64,000 nucleotides of DNA from Haematococcus lacustris (Eukaryota > Chlorophyta > Chlorophyceae > Chlamydomonadales > Haematococcaceae): positions 3,093,567-3,157,566 of the forward strand of contig JASKMD010000016.1 of NCBI GenBank assembly GCA_030144725.1, read 5' to 3'. The notes beneath the pieces were generated by a model. The model did no database searches and was not told the DNA's origin. It saw only the letters and a program-made list of their open reading frames with translations. Positions 50,164 to 60,909 of the stretch are shown here, in pieces (the stretch's first letter is position 1; each line of letters begins with the position of its first letter). Both the position numbers and the translations under genes were made by a program.

Positions 50164-52296
50164 ATGGCGATGCCAAACTCGGCTGTGATTCAAAAGCTAA
50201 GTGGGGACAATTGGGATGAATGGCATTTCGAGGTCAAGAATGCTCTAGCGTGCGCGGGGCTAGGCGCAGCTCTGCGGGGCACAGCTTTAGGAGGGCCGGG
50301 GGAAGGGCGGAGTGGGGCAGGTAGTTTGGGGTCGGGTAGCGGAGCTGCGGCTGGCACCTCCCCCATTTCTGTTGCAGCTGAGGCTGCAGCAGACGCCCTG
50401 CATGCGGCAGCTGCGGCTGCCACACCCACTGCATCGGCTGCGGCCGCGTCTGCCCGTGCCCTGCCGGTCGATGTCGACGAGCGCGCACACGCCTTCATCT
50501 GTAGCACGGTCAACGTGCGCAAGTATAGGGGCCTTTGTGAGCGGCATACTACAGCCCGGGGGCTGTGGGAGGCTTTGCGGGATATGCATGTCAGCAAGGT
50601 GCTGGCATCCCGCTCTCTCTTGGTCAGGCAGGCTGCCAGCCTGCGCATGTCTGAGGAAGAGTCAGTACAGGACTATTGGGCCCGCGCAGAAGATCTCCAT
50701 GAGCAGCTTAATCTGACTGAGCCTTACGGGGAAACCCTTACACAGGCCTTGGAGGGTCTGCCAGCCGGTTTCGACATTGTTGTGAATGAGGTCTTACGCA
50801 AGCCAGTAACGTCGCGCCCTACTTTTGTTGAGGTCTTGCCTTTGCTGTTGGTCCAAGAGCGTGTGCTTACCCGTCGGCAGCCAGCTGCCGTCGCTCTCTC
50901 TGCGCGTCTTGGTGGCAGCCAGGGTGGAGCCAGCAGCAGGGGTAGGGGCCAGGGTCGCGGCGGTGGGGCTGAGCGGGGTCAGGGTCGCAGCGGTGGGGTT
51001 GGAGGGAGCGGGTTTCAGGGGGAGTGTTACAAGTGCTTCCAGTGGGGGCATCAGGCTCATCAATGCCCCAACCGCCCTCGCTCCCCATCACCTTCACCCC
51101 GGGGTCACTCCTCGGATACCTACAGCGGGGGGGCCAGCAGGCCACCCACTCCTGGTCCTGGGGGTGGTAGAGCTCCAGCATGGGGTGGGAGCAGTTTCGG
51201 CCGCGGCCGTGACCCCAACCCTTCTGCCAGCAGGTACCCTGCCTCCACCTCCCGTAGCAGTGTAGCCTTTCAAGGGTTGGCAGTGTCTGATGCCATGTCG
51301 GTGGTCTCCAAGCCGCTGCTCCGGGGGGAGTGGTTGGTGGACTCTGGGTGCAGTAGGCACCTGACGCCGCACCGGGATATCCTGCAGGGTTACAAGCCCT
51401 TGCCTGTGCTGCACACTATCATTTGCGGCAACGGCAGCACCATGGCAGCCACCGGCCAGGGCTCAGTGCAGTTCCGGGGTGCAGGTGGGGAACTCACACT
51501 CCTCAATGTGCTGCATGTGCCAGCAGCAGAAGGCAGCCTAGTGTCTGTGGGAAAAGCCACCAGGGCGGGGGGTGTGGTGCATTTCACCCCGCATGGGTGC
51601 TGCATCAACATGCCGGGGACTGGGTGCAGCATTACAGCTCGGCAGATTGAGGAAGACCTCTTCCTACTTGACAGCCAGCCTGTGCTTGCAGCTGACAGCT
51701 ACAGAATGGCTGCCCGCGCCTGTGATCCCATGACTATGCATCACCGCCTGGGTCACCCTGGTTACCGGCAGCACCGGTTCGTTGCAGTGGAGCATCAGGG
51801 CCGGGGGGGGGCAGTGAAGCACGTCAGCAAAAGCGTGGTGTTCGACGAACAAGCGGTGTTGCGTCACTACGCTCACGCTCCTGTTCTCAGTCCAGCTGCG
51901 CTGGCTGCCCCGCCAGAGGGCGAAGCATCCAGGGGGGGGGTAGGCACAGAGGGTGCAGCTGGGGATAGCTTGGGTAGCAGGGGAGGGACCCCTGCTGTCA
52001 CCCCCACCGTCACCCCCGCCTCAAGCAGCAATGTCAGCAGCAGAGAGTGCGGGGGACAAGCGGGCGGTGGGGGACAAGCGGGCAGTGGGGGTGTACCCCC
52101 TGCTGCCCTTAGGGGTAGTCCAGGCTGGGACGGAGAAGGTGGGGATGGTGCAGGGTTAGGTGGAGTTGGTATGGTAGGCTTAGGTGGGGACGGAGCAGGG
52201 GGAATGGAGCGCACGCCTGAGTCTTTGGCTGCGCCCGCACCTGAGCAAGCACCGCCTTTGCTGCGCCGCGGCGAGCGTGTCCTACACCACGCATGA
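50164..52296 (+). CDS. Copia-type Gag-protease ORF lacking integrase core and reverse transcriptase
   Basis: An intact ORF of 710 codons from ATG 50164. Domains in order: a Gag capsid-like region (about 1-260; KLSGDNWDEWHFEVKNAL, HVSKVLASRSLLVRQ); a Gly/Arg-rich linker; a CCHC knuckle CYKCFQWGHQAHQC near residue 288; an aspartic protease motif LVDSGCSRHLTP near 392; and a GAG-pre-integrase motif MHHRLGHPGYRQ near 525. The sequence then jumps directly to HVSKSVVFDE, which in full copia elements lies after the integrase core, and to a Gly/Pro-rich tail. So the integrase core, reverse transcriptase and RNase H are deleted while the frame stays open. No LTRs were seen. The ORF stops just inside the second 239-bp repeat. 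Confidence 0.85.
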   Translation: MAMPNSAVIQKLSGDNWDEWHFEVKNALACAGLGAALRGTALGGPGEGRSGAGSLGSGSGAAAGTSPISVAAEAAADALHAAAAAATPTASAAAASARALPVDVDERAHAFICSTVNVRKYRGLCERHTTARGLWEALRDMHVSKVLASRSLLVRQAASLRMSEEESVQDYWARAEDLHEQLNLTEPYGETLTQALEGLPAGFDIVVNEVLRKPVTSRPTFVEVLPLLLVQERVLTRRQPAAVALSARLGGSQGGASSRGRGQGRGGGAERGQGRSGGVGGSGFQGECYKCFQWGHQAHQCPNRPRSPSPSPRGHSSDTYSGGASRPPTPGPGGGRAPAWGGSSFGRGRDPNPSASRYPASTSRSSVAFQGLAVSDAMSVVSKPLLRGEWLVDSGCSRHLTPHRDILQGYKPLPVLHTIICGNGSTMAATGQGSVQFRGAGGELTLLNVLHVPAAEGSLVSVGKATRAGGVVHFTPHGCCINMPGTGCSITARQIEEDLFLLDSQPVLAADSYRMAARACDPMTMHHRLGHPGYRQHRFVAVEHQGRGGAVKHVSKSVVFDEQAVLRHYAHAPVLSPAALAAPPEGEASRGGVGTEGAAGDSLGSRGGTPAVTPTVTPASSSNVSSRECGGQAGGGGQAGSGGVPPAALRGSPGWDGEGGDGAGLGGVGMVGLGGDGAGGMERTPESLAAPAPEQAPPLLRRGERVLHHA

Positions 52297-52516
52297 CACA
52301 CAAGGATAAGGCAACATGGGGGCTGCAGGCAAGATGATGCAAATCTGTGAGTATGCTCTCCCTGCCGTCGCTGGGCAATGGCTGCAGCGTCCTTAGAGCA
52401 CCTCCCAGCGGCTTCCTGGGCTGCAGGACTGACGAGGAACTCGGGGCACACTAGCAAGTGATTCTTGAGGCGCGTGATGTTGTTGGTGGACTTGTCCTCG
52501 CCGCAATGGAGGCACT
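52278..52516. repeat. 239-bp perfect direct repeat, copy 2, with second BED-finger exon
   Basis: See 49581-49819. On the minus strand the BED exon continues to about 52600 with a different upstream sequence (ENRGKCLHCGEDKS against WPDPQQCLHCGEDKS), so the two copies diverge exactly at the finger. Confidence 0.95.
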
Positions 52517-52911
52517 TCCCGCGATTCTCCGCTACAGTCCTCCATTGCGCTGTGATCCAGCTGCTGCGCGGGCTGCTTGTGGCTGCGGCTGTGTCGGCTG
52601 TGGTAGGTGGTGTCGCCTCTTCCCGTTAGGTTGTAGAGGGGTCGTATTGCCCAAGCCAATCACGTTGTGCTGGAGCACCCGTGGCAATGCCAACGAAGGG
52701 CCAGAGAAAGCAGCAATGCGGCCACGAGCATTTTGTTGATGGCCTCTAGTTGCCGCGACAGCCTCAGCCATCGGGCTCTACTCGTGCTGCCGGGTGCTGG
52801 GGGCTACCGGGATTTTTCATGATTTTTGCACGATAAAGATTTCACTGCAAGATTTCATGAAATACTGCAATTTTCACAACCCTGCTAGTACACTAGACAT
52901 ACCTAGAACAT

Positions 52912-53030
52912 CCGGCACCAATACCTAGTTCCCTAACCCCACCCCCTCACGAGGATGGGGCGATTAATTTTGGCATGAAAGACATGCTCTGATTCAAGCA
53001 ACAGCTTCAGCAGTGCCTAGGGCACACATG
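52912..53030 (-). ncRNA. Candidate guide-RNA scaffold tail of Fanzor-like copy F
   Basis: The minus-strand tail after the TAG at 53031-53033 matches tails A and E through GGTATTGGTGCCGG. The sequence beyond (ATGTTCTAGGTATG) is unlike the others. Basis and limits as for the copy A tail. Confidence 0.3.
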
Positions 53031-53875
53031 CTACTGTGCTACAGGCTGCTGGGCTTGGGCCTTGGGGGCTCGGTCTCGCAGCTTCTTGAAGCCCAGGCCG
53101 GGGTACTCCTTGCCCTTGGCAGGAGCCGCTCCTCGCTATTTTCACCTGCACAGCTCCTGTGGGCGCCACTTCCTCTCCCCTGCCCGCTGGAGGTTGAGGG
53201 CAGTGTTGCAGTCCCTGTCCACCCATTTGCGTCCCCAGCGGTAGCCTGGTCCCCAGCGGTAGCCTGGTCCCCAGCGGTAGCCTGGTCCAGCTCAGGACAC
53301 CACATGAGGCCCCGCACTGGCGCCTTAAAGCGCTTGCTCCAGGCTGACTGCAACAAGCGGTGCTGCACCTGACCTGGCTGGGGCTTCCAGTCCTCAGGCC
53401 TGGTGGGCTTGCTGCGGTCCAGCCCTGCCTCACAGGGCTGGGGGCTGTTCATAGCCGAGCTGACCCTGCTGGTGCGGAACGCATCCACTGTCACCACCTT
53501 GCCTGGCACCCTGTCCGTTCGCCTGCCGCTGTTGGACCTCTCCACCACCTTGTAGCAGGCCTGCAGCACGGCCTTGGCCCCCCACCCACCCCGGGTCCCC
53601 CACTACTGCTGGGACACATTGGCTGCCTTCTCCTCCAACTACATGGCACACAAGGCACACAAGGCACCTACTGCGCATGACATCCTTGCAAGGACTGGGG
53701 ACACGGCACCTAGCAGGTCACACGGGGGGGCCAGTCATCAGCCTCTGGCCCTGCCCCTGGCCCTGCCCCTGGCCCTGCCCCTGGCCCTGCCCCTGGCCCT
53801 GCCCCTGGCCCTGCCCCTGGCCCTGCCCCTCCCGCCCTACCCTTGGCACTCCCACCTTCTTGGCTCCAGGAATAA
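53031..53875 (-). pseudogene. Fanzor-like nuclease C-terminal half, copy F, broken
   Basis: The upstream end contains GAKKVGVPR at the conserved intron donor, then a short hexamer array and WGAKAVLQACYKVVERSNSG. It then reads [20 protein letters not shown] without the shift seen in copy C, but with Glu to Ala in the DEFRTS motif. After VRGLMWCPELDQA an 18-bp triplication (three copies of a GDQATA-coding unit) and a frameshift separate the WVDRDCN-type block (NGWTGTA in the shifted frame). It is dead by at least these lesions. The N-terminal half with RuvC-I is absent. Confidence 0.8.
53755..53830. repeat. Short GGGCAGGGCCAG array in an intron of Fanzor-like copy F
   Basis: About six dodecamers (CTGGCCCTGCCC on the plus strand) at the same intron position as the 600-bp array of copy C, following the same GGGAGTGCCAAGGG sequence. 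It looks like the short ancestral state of the array. Confidence 0.9.
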
Positions 53876-54390
53876 CCAGCAACCAGGACGCAGCGGTTCC
53901 TTGGCAAATGTTGACGAATGTTGGCGAATGTCGACGAATATACAGCGCCGATACTGTCATGGTGGCCCAGCAATGGTTTCAGAGTTAAGATGCCGTTAGT
54001 GCCAAGGCCAGCAGTGAGCAGAGGTTTGGGGAGCCAGCAATGGCAGCCTGTTACAGCAGCACTGACAGTTAGGTGCAATGCGAGCTCAATCAGGCTGCAA
54101 CAATTTGCATGCATGCTTGTCCATGCAGCCCGGCAGCGGTGGTATCTTCACATGTCATGCGCGGTTCTCCCCGTTACACAGGTGCAATACATGCCCAACT
54201 CCGCTCCACCCATCCGGGGTGTGTGCCTCCATGACAGAAGCGCTGACATATGGGTGCCTTAAACTGTACACAGCGCCATGCTGGAACATAGCCTGACTCA
54301 AAAACACCTCTTAGCCCACACCCTGTGGCAGCTGCCTGACCCACAAGGCAAGCTCCTGGGCATCAAGGGATGGTTAGGTATATCATGGTC

Positions 54391-54588
54391 GTAATTGAGT
54401 TTTACTCGATTGTAATCGTTAATAGACCTCGTTTTAAGAATCGTTAACTGCAGCGACCTGGTGTATTAACAAAAGTGGTTGCCAACGAACACGTAACAGC
54501 CGGCCAACACCATCGCAGGTGACAAGAAGCATCACATTGCGCGGCTTCGCCGCGCCTATAGAGCTTCGCCTACGTAAAACTCAATTAC
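54391..54588. mobile_element. 198-bp MITE-like element with 15-bp inverted ends
   Basis: GTAATTGAGTTTTAC (54391-54405) is perfectly inverted at 54574-54588. The interior has no coding capacity and contains a small palindrome (GCGGCTTCGCCGCG, near 54541). A target duplication was not resolved. The Harbinger element starts six bases to the right. Confidence 0.5.
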
Positions 54589-54807
54589 ACTAGGGCCCGG
54601 TTCGCACTCGCAAATTTTGTATTTTGAATTATTCGCGGCCAACCGACGCGCATTTTCCCGTTCCGAGCCACTGGCTGCGTAGCTGTTCGTTGTGACCCAG
54701 CACGATCAGACCCTGCATTTGCAGCAGTCAGGGGAGCTGCTCAGCAGCCCAAAAGGAGACAGCGAGGGGCGGTCGGTTTCGTCGGTTCGTGCACTTTAAC
54801 GACAGTA

Positions 54808-56533
54808 CCCGCCCGTCACGCTTCATCATTCTAGCCTCGTTTTCGCAGTTAAGTCTCCCGGTCACACACATCCCTCCCAGGGAGGTCTGAGCAGCACCTG
54901 AGAGGGATGCCACCTCTAAACGGCTTCCCTTGCGCCGTATAGCCTAGCCAACTATCGCGCAAGCCATCAGCGTCGAAGGCGTCGCTGTAGGTGCCAAAAA
55001 GGCTGGTCAGCCTGCTTCGCGGCTCGCAACCTGTACCCACATTAGCCACAGGTAAGGCAAGCACTGTGTTGCAAGCTTAGCTACATCAGTCGATGGCATC
55101 GCAGCCTAGCAGCAGCGGTTACAGCGGTTATGAATGGCTTGCACGCTGTCTGGGGCCGTGTTCAGGACCGTGTTCAGGGTAAGCCCGTTGTTCGCGTTGC
55201 ACCAGTGCGCCCCGGATTCAATACTCCAGCTCCCAGGACAGGCCGATAATGTCGTGACCAGTCTCCACCACGCGCGCACACCACAACGCAGCGTGCTACA
55301 AAGCAGAAGTAAAACGAGCACCAGCCAGAGCAGGAACAGGAGGAGCTACGGGAACAGCAGGAGGAGCAGCAACAAACGCGGCAGCATGAGCGCCAGCAGA
55401 GGCAAGGGAGTAGTGTTTGGGGAGGCAAGAGCAACAACATGAGCTTGCTGGTGAATGTGTAGGTGGCGATGGCTGGCAAGAGCAACATTGGCGAGAAGCG
55501 TCTCGAGGAGCTGAAGAAAGAATGCGTAGCTTCGTCCAAAGGGTCAGCAAGTAGCAGGTGCTGCTGCACCCACCGGCACACAGCCTCTGGGTCAGCAAGC
55601 AGCAGGTGTTGACACACCCACCGGCACGCAGCCTCTGGGTCAGCAAGCAGCAGTTGCTGGTGCACCCACAGGCACGCAGCCTCAGGATCAGCAAGCAGCA
55701 GTTGCTGGTGCACCCACAGGCACGCAACGCCTGGGACCATGGGCAGCAGCTGCAGGGGCAGCCACCGGCAGGCAGCCTCTGGGTTAGCTAGCAGCAGTTG
55801 CTGGTGCACCCACCGGCACGCAGCCTCTGGGTCAGCAAGCAGCAGATATAGGGAGTGTATTGGAAAGGTGCAACAGCAGGTTGTCAGCTTAGGGTAGAGG
55901 GTGCAGCAGGGTACGTGCCCCACCCCATCCCAGCCCTGCCCCACCCCATCCCAGCCTTGCGTTGCCCCTTCCCTCCCTGCCCAGCCCCTTCCCCACCCCA
56001 CCCCCTCCCAGCCCTACCCCACCCCCTTCCAGCCTGCCCCACCCCACCTCCTCCCAGTCTGCCCCACCCCACCCCCTCCCAGCCCTGCCCCACCCCCTTC
56101 CAGCCCTGCCCCACCCCCTCCCAGCCTTGCGGTGCCCTTCCCCTCCCTGCCCAGCCCTGCCCCACCCCATCCCAGCCCTGCCCCACCCCATCCCAGCCTT
56201 CCCCCACCCCATCCCAGCCCTGCCCCACCCCATCCCAGCCTTGCGTTGCCCCTCCTTGCCCTGCTCTGCCTTGCCCTGCCCTGCCCTGCCTGTAGGTGTG
56301 TGACAGTGCAGGCTGCAGGTAGCAACAGGCTGCAGGTGTGCTGCAGTGCATGAGCAGCAGCAGCAGGCAGCAGTGCATGTGCTGCAGTGCATGAACAGCT
56401 GCAGCAGCAGGCTGTAATGCATGAGCAGCAGTGCATGGGCAGCAGCGGAGTGTATGGGCTGCAGCAGCAGCAGAAAGCTGGAGGTGTGCGGCTGTGTAGG
56501 TAGCAGCCGGCTGCAGGTGTGCTGCAGATCATG
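54808..56533 (+). repeat. Left arm of a 1.7-kb inverted repeat inside the Harbinger element
   Basis: Inverted relative to 58497-60245. Shared landmarks include AGTCTCCCGGTCACACACAT, the region of a 71-codon ORF on the opposite strand, a 48-bp repeat block and a C-rich minisatellite (CCCCATCCCAGCCCTGCC). The arms differ by scattered substitutions and by array length, so this is not a simple assembly mirror. Confidence 0.85.
55560..55850. repeat. 48-bp tandem repeat in the left arm
   Basis: About six copies of a 48-bp unit (core CACCCACMGGCACGCAGCCTC) encode a 16-residue repeat in several frames, for example PTGTQPLGQQAAVAGA on the plus strand. The mirrored block is at about 59205-59490. Whether any frame is translated is unknown; an acceptable start (ATGGCTGGCAAGAGC, 55471) precedes it in another frame. 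Confidence 0.7.
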
Positions 56534-56673
56534 AGCTGTCACAAGGCTGTCCTAAGCTTTCGTTCAGTTCCATGCCACACAACGTGTAAGCTGTGAATGG
56601 TCAAGATGTAACGAAGAAAACGGTGTGCAGCAGTAGTGTATGGGCAGCAACAGCAGGCTGTAGGTGTGTGGCA

Positions 56674-56769
56674 CTGGTGGGAGCAGGCCGCGGTCGCACT
56701 GGTGGGAGGCGGTAGCTCCTCCCTTACTACACGCCGGTGAATACCAGAGTAGTTTTCTTCTTATTCTTT
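56674..56769 (+). mobile_element. 96-bp introner- or SINE-like insertion, copy 2, 15-bp target duplication
   Basis: Related to 38882-38964 (shared CTGGTGGGAGCAGGCCGCG, GGCGGTAGCTCCTCCCTT, CAGAGTAGT and a T-rich end). It is flanked by TGTAGGTGTGTGGCA at 56659-56673 and 56770-56784. Splicing from TGTAG|GTGTGTGG to CTTTTGTAG|GTGTGTGG would remove exactly the insert plus one duplication, the hallmark of an introner. Confidence 0.8.
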
Positions 56770-57066
56770 TGTAGGTGTGTGGCAGTGCAAGCTGCATTAG
56801 ATGTGCTGCAGTGCATGTGGTGCTGTGCATGAGCAGCAGCAGCAGCAGGTTGTAGGTGTGTTGCGGTGCATGAGCAGCAGCAAGAGCAGCAGGCTGTAGT
56901 GCATGAGCAGTGCATGAGCAGTGCATGGACAGCAACAGTAGGCATCCTGAGCTTCCGTTCAGTTCCATGCCACACAACGTGATTTGTAAGCTGTGAATGG
57001 TCAAGATGTAATGAAGAAAACGGTCGTGGTCATTAGCCGTGTATTCTTGTCATACATAATACCTAC

Positions 57067-57690
57067 GCCCCTTGTATGGACAACACCACCACGCGGTGAT
57101 GGCTGCATGCGTGGTAGCCACCTGCTACATACCCCCTTCGCATGTATGCATCACGGTCATGCTTAGCAAGTGCAAGCCTGGCAGTGATCCACACCCAATG
57201 TGTCATAGCTAGCTGGATTACGGATGGTACCTATAGTGGAGGCTCACCAGATCCAGCCACATGCTAGGGTGTGGTGAGCCACATGCCCCTTGTATTGACA
57301 ACACCACCACGCGGTGATGCGCTAATGCTGCAAACGTGGTAGCCACCTGCTACATACCCCCCTTGCATGTATGCATCACGGCCATGCTCAGCAAGTGCAG
57401 GCCTGGCAGTGATCCACACCCAATGTGTCACAGCTAGCCTGACTACGGATGGTACCTGTAGTGGAGGCTCACGACATCCAGCCATATGCTTGGGTGTGGT
57501 GCGCCACATGTCCCTTGTATGGGTAAAACCACCACGTGGTGATGCGCTGATGCTGCAAAGGTGGTAGCCACCTGCTACATACCCCCTTTACATGTAAGCA
57601 TCACGGTCATGCCTAGCAAGTGCAGGCCTGGCAGTGATCCAGCCACATGGGGTGTGGTGCGCGTTATGCCCCTTGTATGGACAACAACAC
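57067..57690. repeat. About 220-bp tandem satellite, three copies, centre of the Harbinger element
   Basis: CCCCTTGTAT recurs at about 57068, 57286, 57511 (as TCCCTTGTAT) and 57669, with intervals of 218, 225 and 158 bases. Each unit carries the imperfect palindrome ACCACCACGCGGTGATG and the words GCCACCTGCTACATACCCCC and CATCACGGYCATGC. Confidence 0.85.
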
Positions 57691-58496
57691 ACAGCTAGGT
57701 CCTAGAGACGCATCCATAACAATGTAGTGTGTGCACGTGGTCGGTGCATGAGGGCGACACTAGGGGTAGCAGGCTTGCAGCTACAAACCATGCTATCACT
57801 TGCGTCTCGTGAGTAGTACATTACATCAAGGCTTGGTAAGGCACGAGAACGTTTCGAAGATGGGTTATCCGTACAAGCGGGCCATCCATGCACTTACCGG
57901 TTGTCAGCATTACACAACACATCCTACCCTCCCACTATTTCATTAGAATACTAGGTATCATTGAGACTTCAAGGCTTTGTGTCGTACGCTTGCATCAACA
58001 TGATGTTGCATACTCAACATGATCTTACAGGAGCCAAAGTTATGATGCATGGCAAGTACATGACACACATCACCCCGATCCTTTTCAATGCCATTCACTA
58101 AGCCAAGCAGCCCAACGTCTCGTCATCATCTGTGGGTGCTACTATCCACACAACAAGGAAGTCAAGAAGCCCAAGACATACAACAAGGAAGTCAAGAAGC
58201 CCAAGCGCAATTGTTTTCACTTGTCCCACAGCGGAAGGAAGAAGGAAGGGGCCAAGGGGCAGGAGGCCATTAGGGCTGAGCCGGGCTAGGCTGGTCAGAG
58301 GCTGTGGAGGAGGAGGAGGTGCCCATCAGACCTGCAACCAAGGGGCATGCACATGAGGGAGGAGATTATGCTGGGTATTGGGTGTCAGCCACTTGCCAGC
58401 AGGCGGTTAGCTAGAAAGGGACGAATGCGGTTTGCTAGAAAGGGACGTTGCTACTCATGCACTGCTGCCCATGCACTGCAGCCTGCTGCTGCTGCT

Positions 58497-60245
58497 CATG
58501 ATCTGCAGCACACCTGCAGCCGGCTGCTACCTACACAGCCGCACACCTACAACTTGCTGTTGCTGCTGCCCATACACTCCTGCTGCTGCCCATGCACTGC
58601 TGCTCATGCATTACAGCCTGCTGCTGCAGCTGTTCATGCACTGCAGCACATGCACTGCTGCCTGCTGCTGCTGCTCATGCACTGAAGCACACGTGCAACC
58701 TGCTGTTACCTGCAGCCTGCACTGCCAGACACCTACAGCCATGGCGGGGCAGGGAGGGGTAGCGCAAGGCTGGGAGGGGGTGGGGCCAGGCTGGGAGGGG
58801 GTGGGGCAGGGCTGGAAGGGGGTGGGGCAGGGCTGGGATGGGGTGGGGAAGGCTGGGAGGGGGTGGGGCAGGCCTGGGAAGGGATGGGGTGGGGCAGGGA
58901 TGGGATGGGGTTGGGAAGGGCTGGGAGGACACAACGCAAGGCTGGGAGGGGGTGGGGCAGGGCTGGGATGGGGTGGGGTAGGGCTGGGAAGGGGTGGGGT
59001 AGGGCTGGGAGGGGAGGGGGTGGGGTAGGGCTGGGAGGGAGTGGGGCAGGGAAGGGCTGGGCAGGGAGTGGAGGGGCAAGGCAAGGCTGGGATGGGGTGG
59101 GGCAGGGCTGGGATGGGGTGGGGCACGTACCCTGCTGCACCCTCTACCCTAAGCTGACAACCTGCTGTTGCACCTTTCCAATACACTCCCTATATCTGCT
59201 GCTTGCTGACCCAGAGGCTGCGTGCCGGTGGATGCACCAGCAACTGCTGCTAGCTAACCCAGAGGCTGCCTGCCGGTGGCTGCCCCTGCAGCTGCTGCCC
59301 ATGGTCCCAGGCGTTGCGTGCCTGTGGGTGCACCAGCAACTGCTGCTTGCTGATCCTGAGGCTGCGTGCCTGTGGGTGCACCAGCAACTGCTGCTTGCTG
59401 ACCCAGAGGCTGCGTGCCGGTGGGTGTGTCAACACCTGCTGCTTGCTGACCCAGAGGCTGTGTGCCGGTGGGTGCAGCAGCACCTGCTACTTGCTGACCC
59501 TTTGGACGAAGCTACGCATTCTTTCTTCAGCTCCTCGAGACGTTTCTCGCCAATGTTGCTCCTGCCAGCCATCGCCACCTACACATTCACCAGCAAGCTC
59601 ATGTTGTTGCTCTTGCCTCCCCAAACACTACTCCCTTGCCTCTGCTGGCGCTCATGCTGTCGCGTTTGTTGCTGCTCCTCCTGCTGTTCCCGTAGCTCCT
59701 CCTGTTCCTGCTCTGGCTGGTGCTCGTTTTACTTCTGCTTTGTAGCACGCTGCGTTGTGGTGTGCGCGCGTGGTGGAGACTGGTCACGACATTATCGGCC
59801 TGTCCTGGGAGCTGGAGTATTGAATCCGGGGCGCACTGGTGCAACGCGAACAACGGGCTCACCCTGAACACGGTCCTGAACACGGCCCCAGACAGCGTGC
59901 AAGCCATTCATAACCGCTGTAACCGCTGCTGCTAGGCTGCGATGCCATCGACTGATGTTGTTAAGCTTTCACCACAGTGCTAACCACACCTGTGGCTGAT
60001 GTGGGTACAGGTTGCGTGCCGCGAAGCAGGCTGACCAGCCTTTTTGGCACCTACAGCGACGCCTTCGACGCTGATGGCTTGCGCGATAGTTGGCTAGGCT
60101 ATACGGCGCAAGGGAAGCCGTTTGGAGGTGGCATCCCTCTCAGGTGCTGCTCAGACCTCCCTGGGAGGGATGTGTGTGACCGGGAGACTTAACTGCCTTT
60201 TCGCCGCGTTTGAATCGGGGGTAGAATGATGAAGAATGACGGGTC
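58497..60245 (-). repeat. Right arm of the 1.7-kb inverted repeat
   Basis: See 54808-56533. The 334-codon plus-strand ORF here (58863-59867) spans a G-rich minisatellite and the 48-bp block and is considered a repeat by-product. Confidence 0.85.
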
Positions 60246-60263
60246 AGTTGAATCAGGTTTCAG

Positions 60264-60823
60264 GTGATGGAATCTTTCGAGCAGGGTAGCCGAGCAGCGG
60301 CGACAAATGCAGCAGCTCAACCCGATGCTTCTGGGTCAGCTACAACTCGTATTACGGGCTCGAGCACAGGCTCAAGCACAGGCGCAAGCTCAAGCCCAGC
60401 AGACAATTTCGCCAATGGCTTCGCCGATGCTAGCACTACAAACACAACAGCCCCAAGCGCAGCAGGCTGTGCGAGCGTATGCAAGAGGCACATGCTACAG
60501 CTGCACGTGAGGTCTACACGGAGCACTTGAAGGTGGCAGCCAGTGTTTGCTCTGGTGACAAAAAAGCCATGATGGACATGGTAGAGGAGCTGACTGAGAG
60601 GTGGGAGAAGAAGAGGAAGCCACTGGAGCTACCACAGAAGCCTGTGCGAGCCTCGCTTGCAGAGACAGCTGGTGCAGCTCCATCCAGGCAGCCAAACGCC
60701 GGCCCAGCAAGGCAGTCTGGCACCGGTGCAGCCATTGTGGTTGATGATGATGATACTGATGCTGATGATGAGGCATTCACCCAAAGGGGCCTTGAGTATG
60801 GCGTGTCTAATGGCCAGCTGTGA
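60264..60823 (+). pseudogene. Harbinger companion-gene candidate (low complexity, two frames)
   Basis: One frame (60264-60530) reads SFEQGSRAAATNAAAQPDAS and a Ser/Thr/Gly-rich stretch. The frame of 60479-60823 reads VYTEHLKVAASVCSGDKKAM, MVEELTERWEKKRKPLEL and an acidic VVDDDDTDADDEAF, ending at TGA. The two may be joined by a splice or a frameshift. Harbinger elements usually encode a Myb/SANT DNA-binding partner on the other strand, but no clear SANT motif is visible, so the assignment is by position only. Confidence 0.4.
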
Positions 60824-60909
60824 ACTCATGTTTGGTGATGGGCTCGATTGAATGGCTTCATGTTATGCTGTTGACGGACCACCTTTGTTGACATGGACCA
60901 TGGGTTGCA

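Noticed and set aside
57067..57690. Possible CRISPR-like array
   Set aside because: Units are about 220 bp, imperfect, without short direct repeats and unique spacers, and the genome is eukaryotic.
58863..59867. 334-codon ORF with a repeated LLLADPEAACRWVHQQ motif
   Set aside because: It crosses a G-rich minisatellite and a 48-bp tandem block with no domain; the mirrored arm is open in the same way, so it was kept as a repeat only.
54808..60245. Inverted arms as an assembly mirror artefact
   Set aside because: The arms differ by many substitutions and by array length, and they lie inside one pair of terminal inverted repeats with a target duplication.
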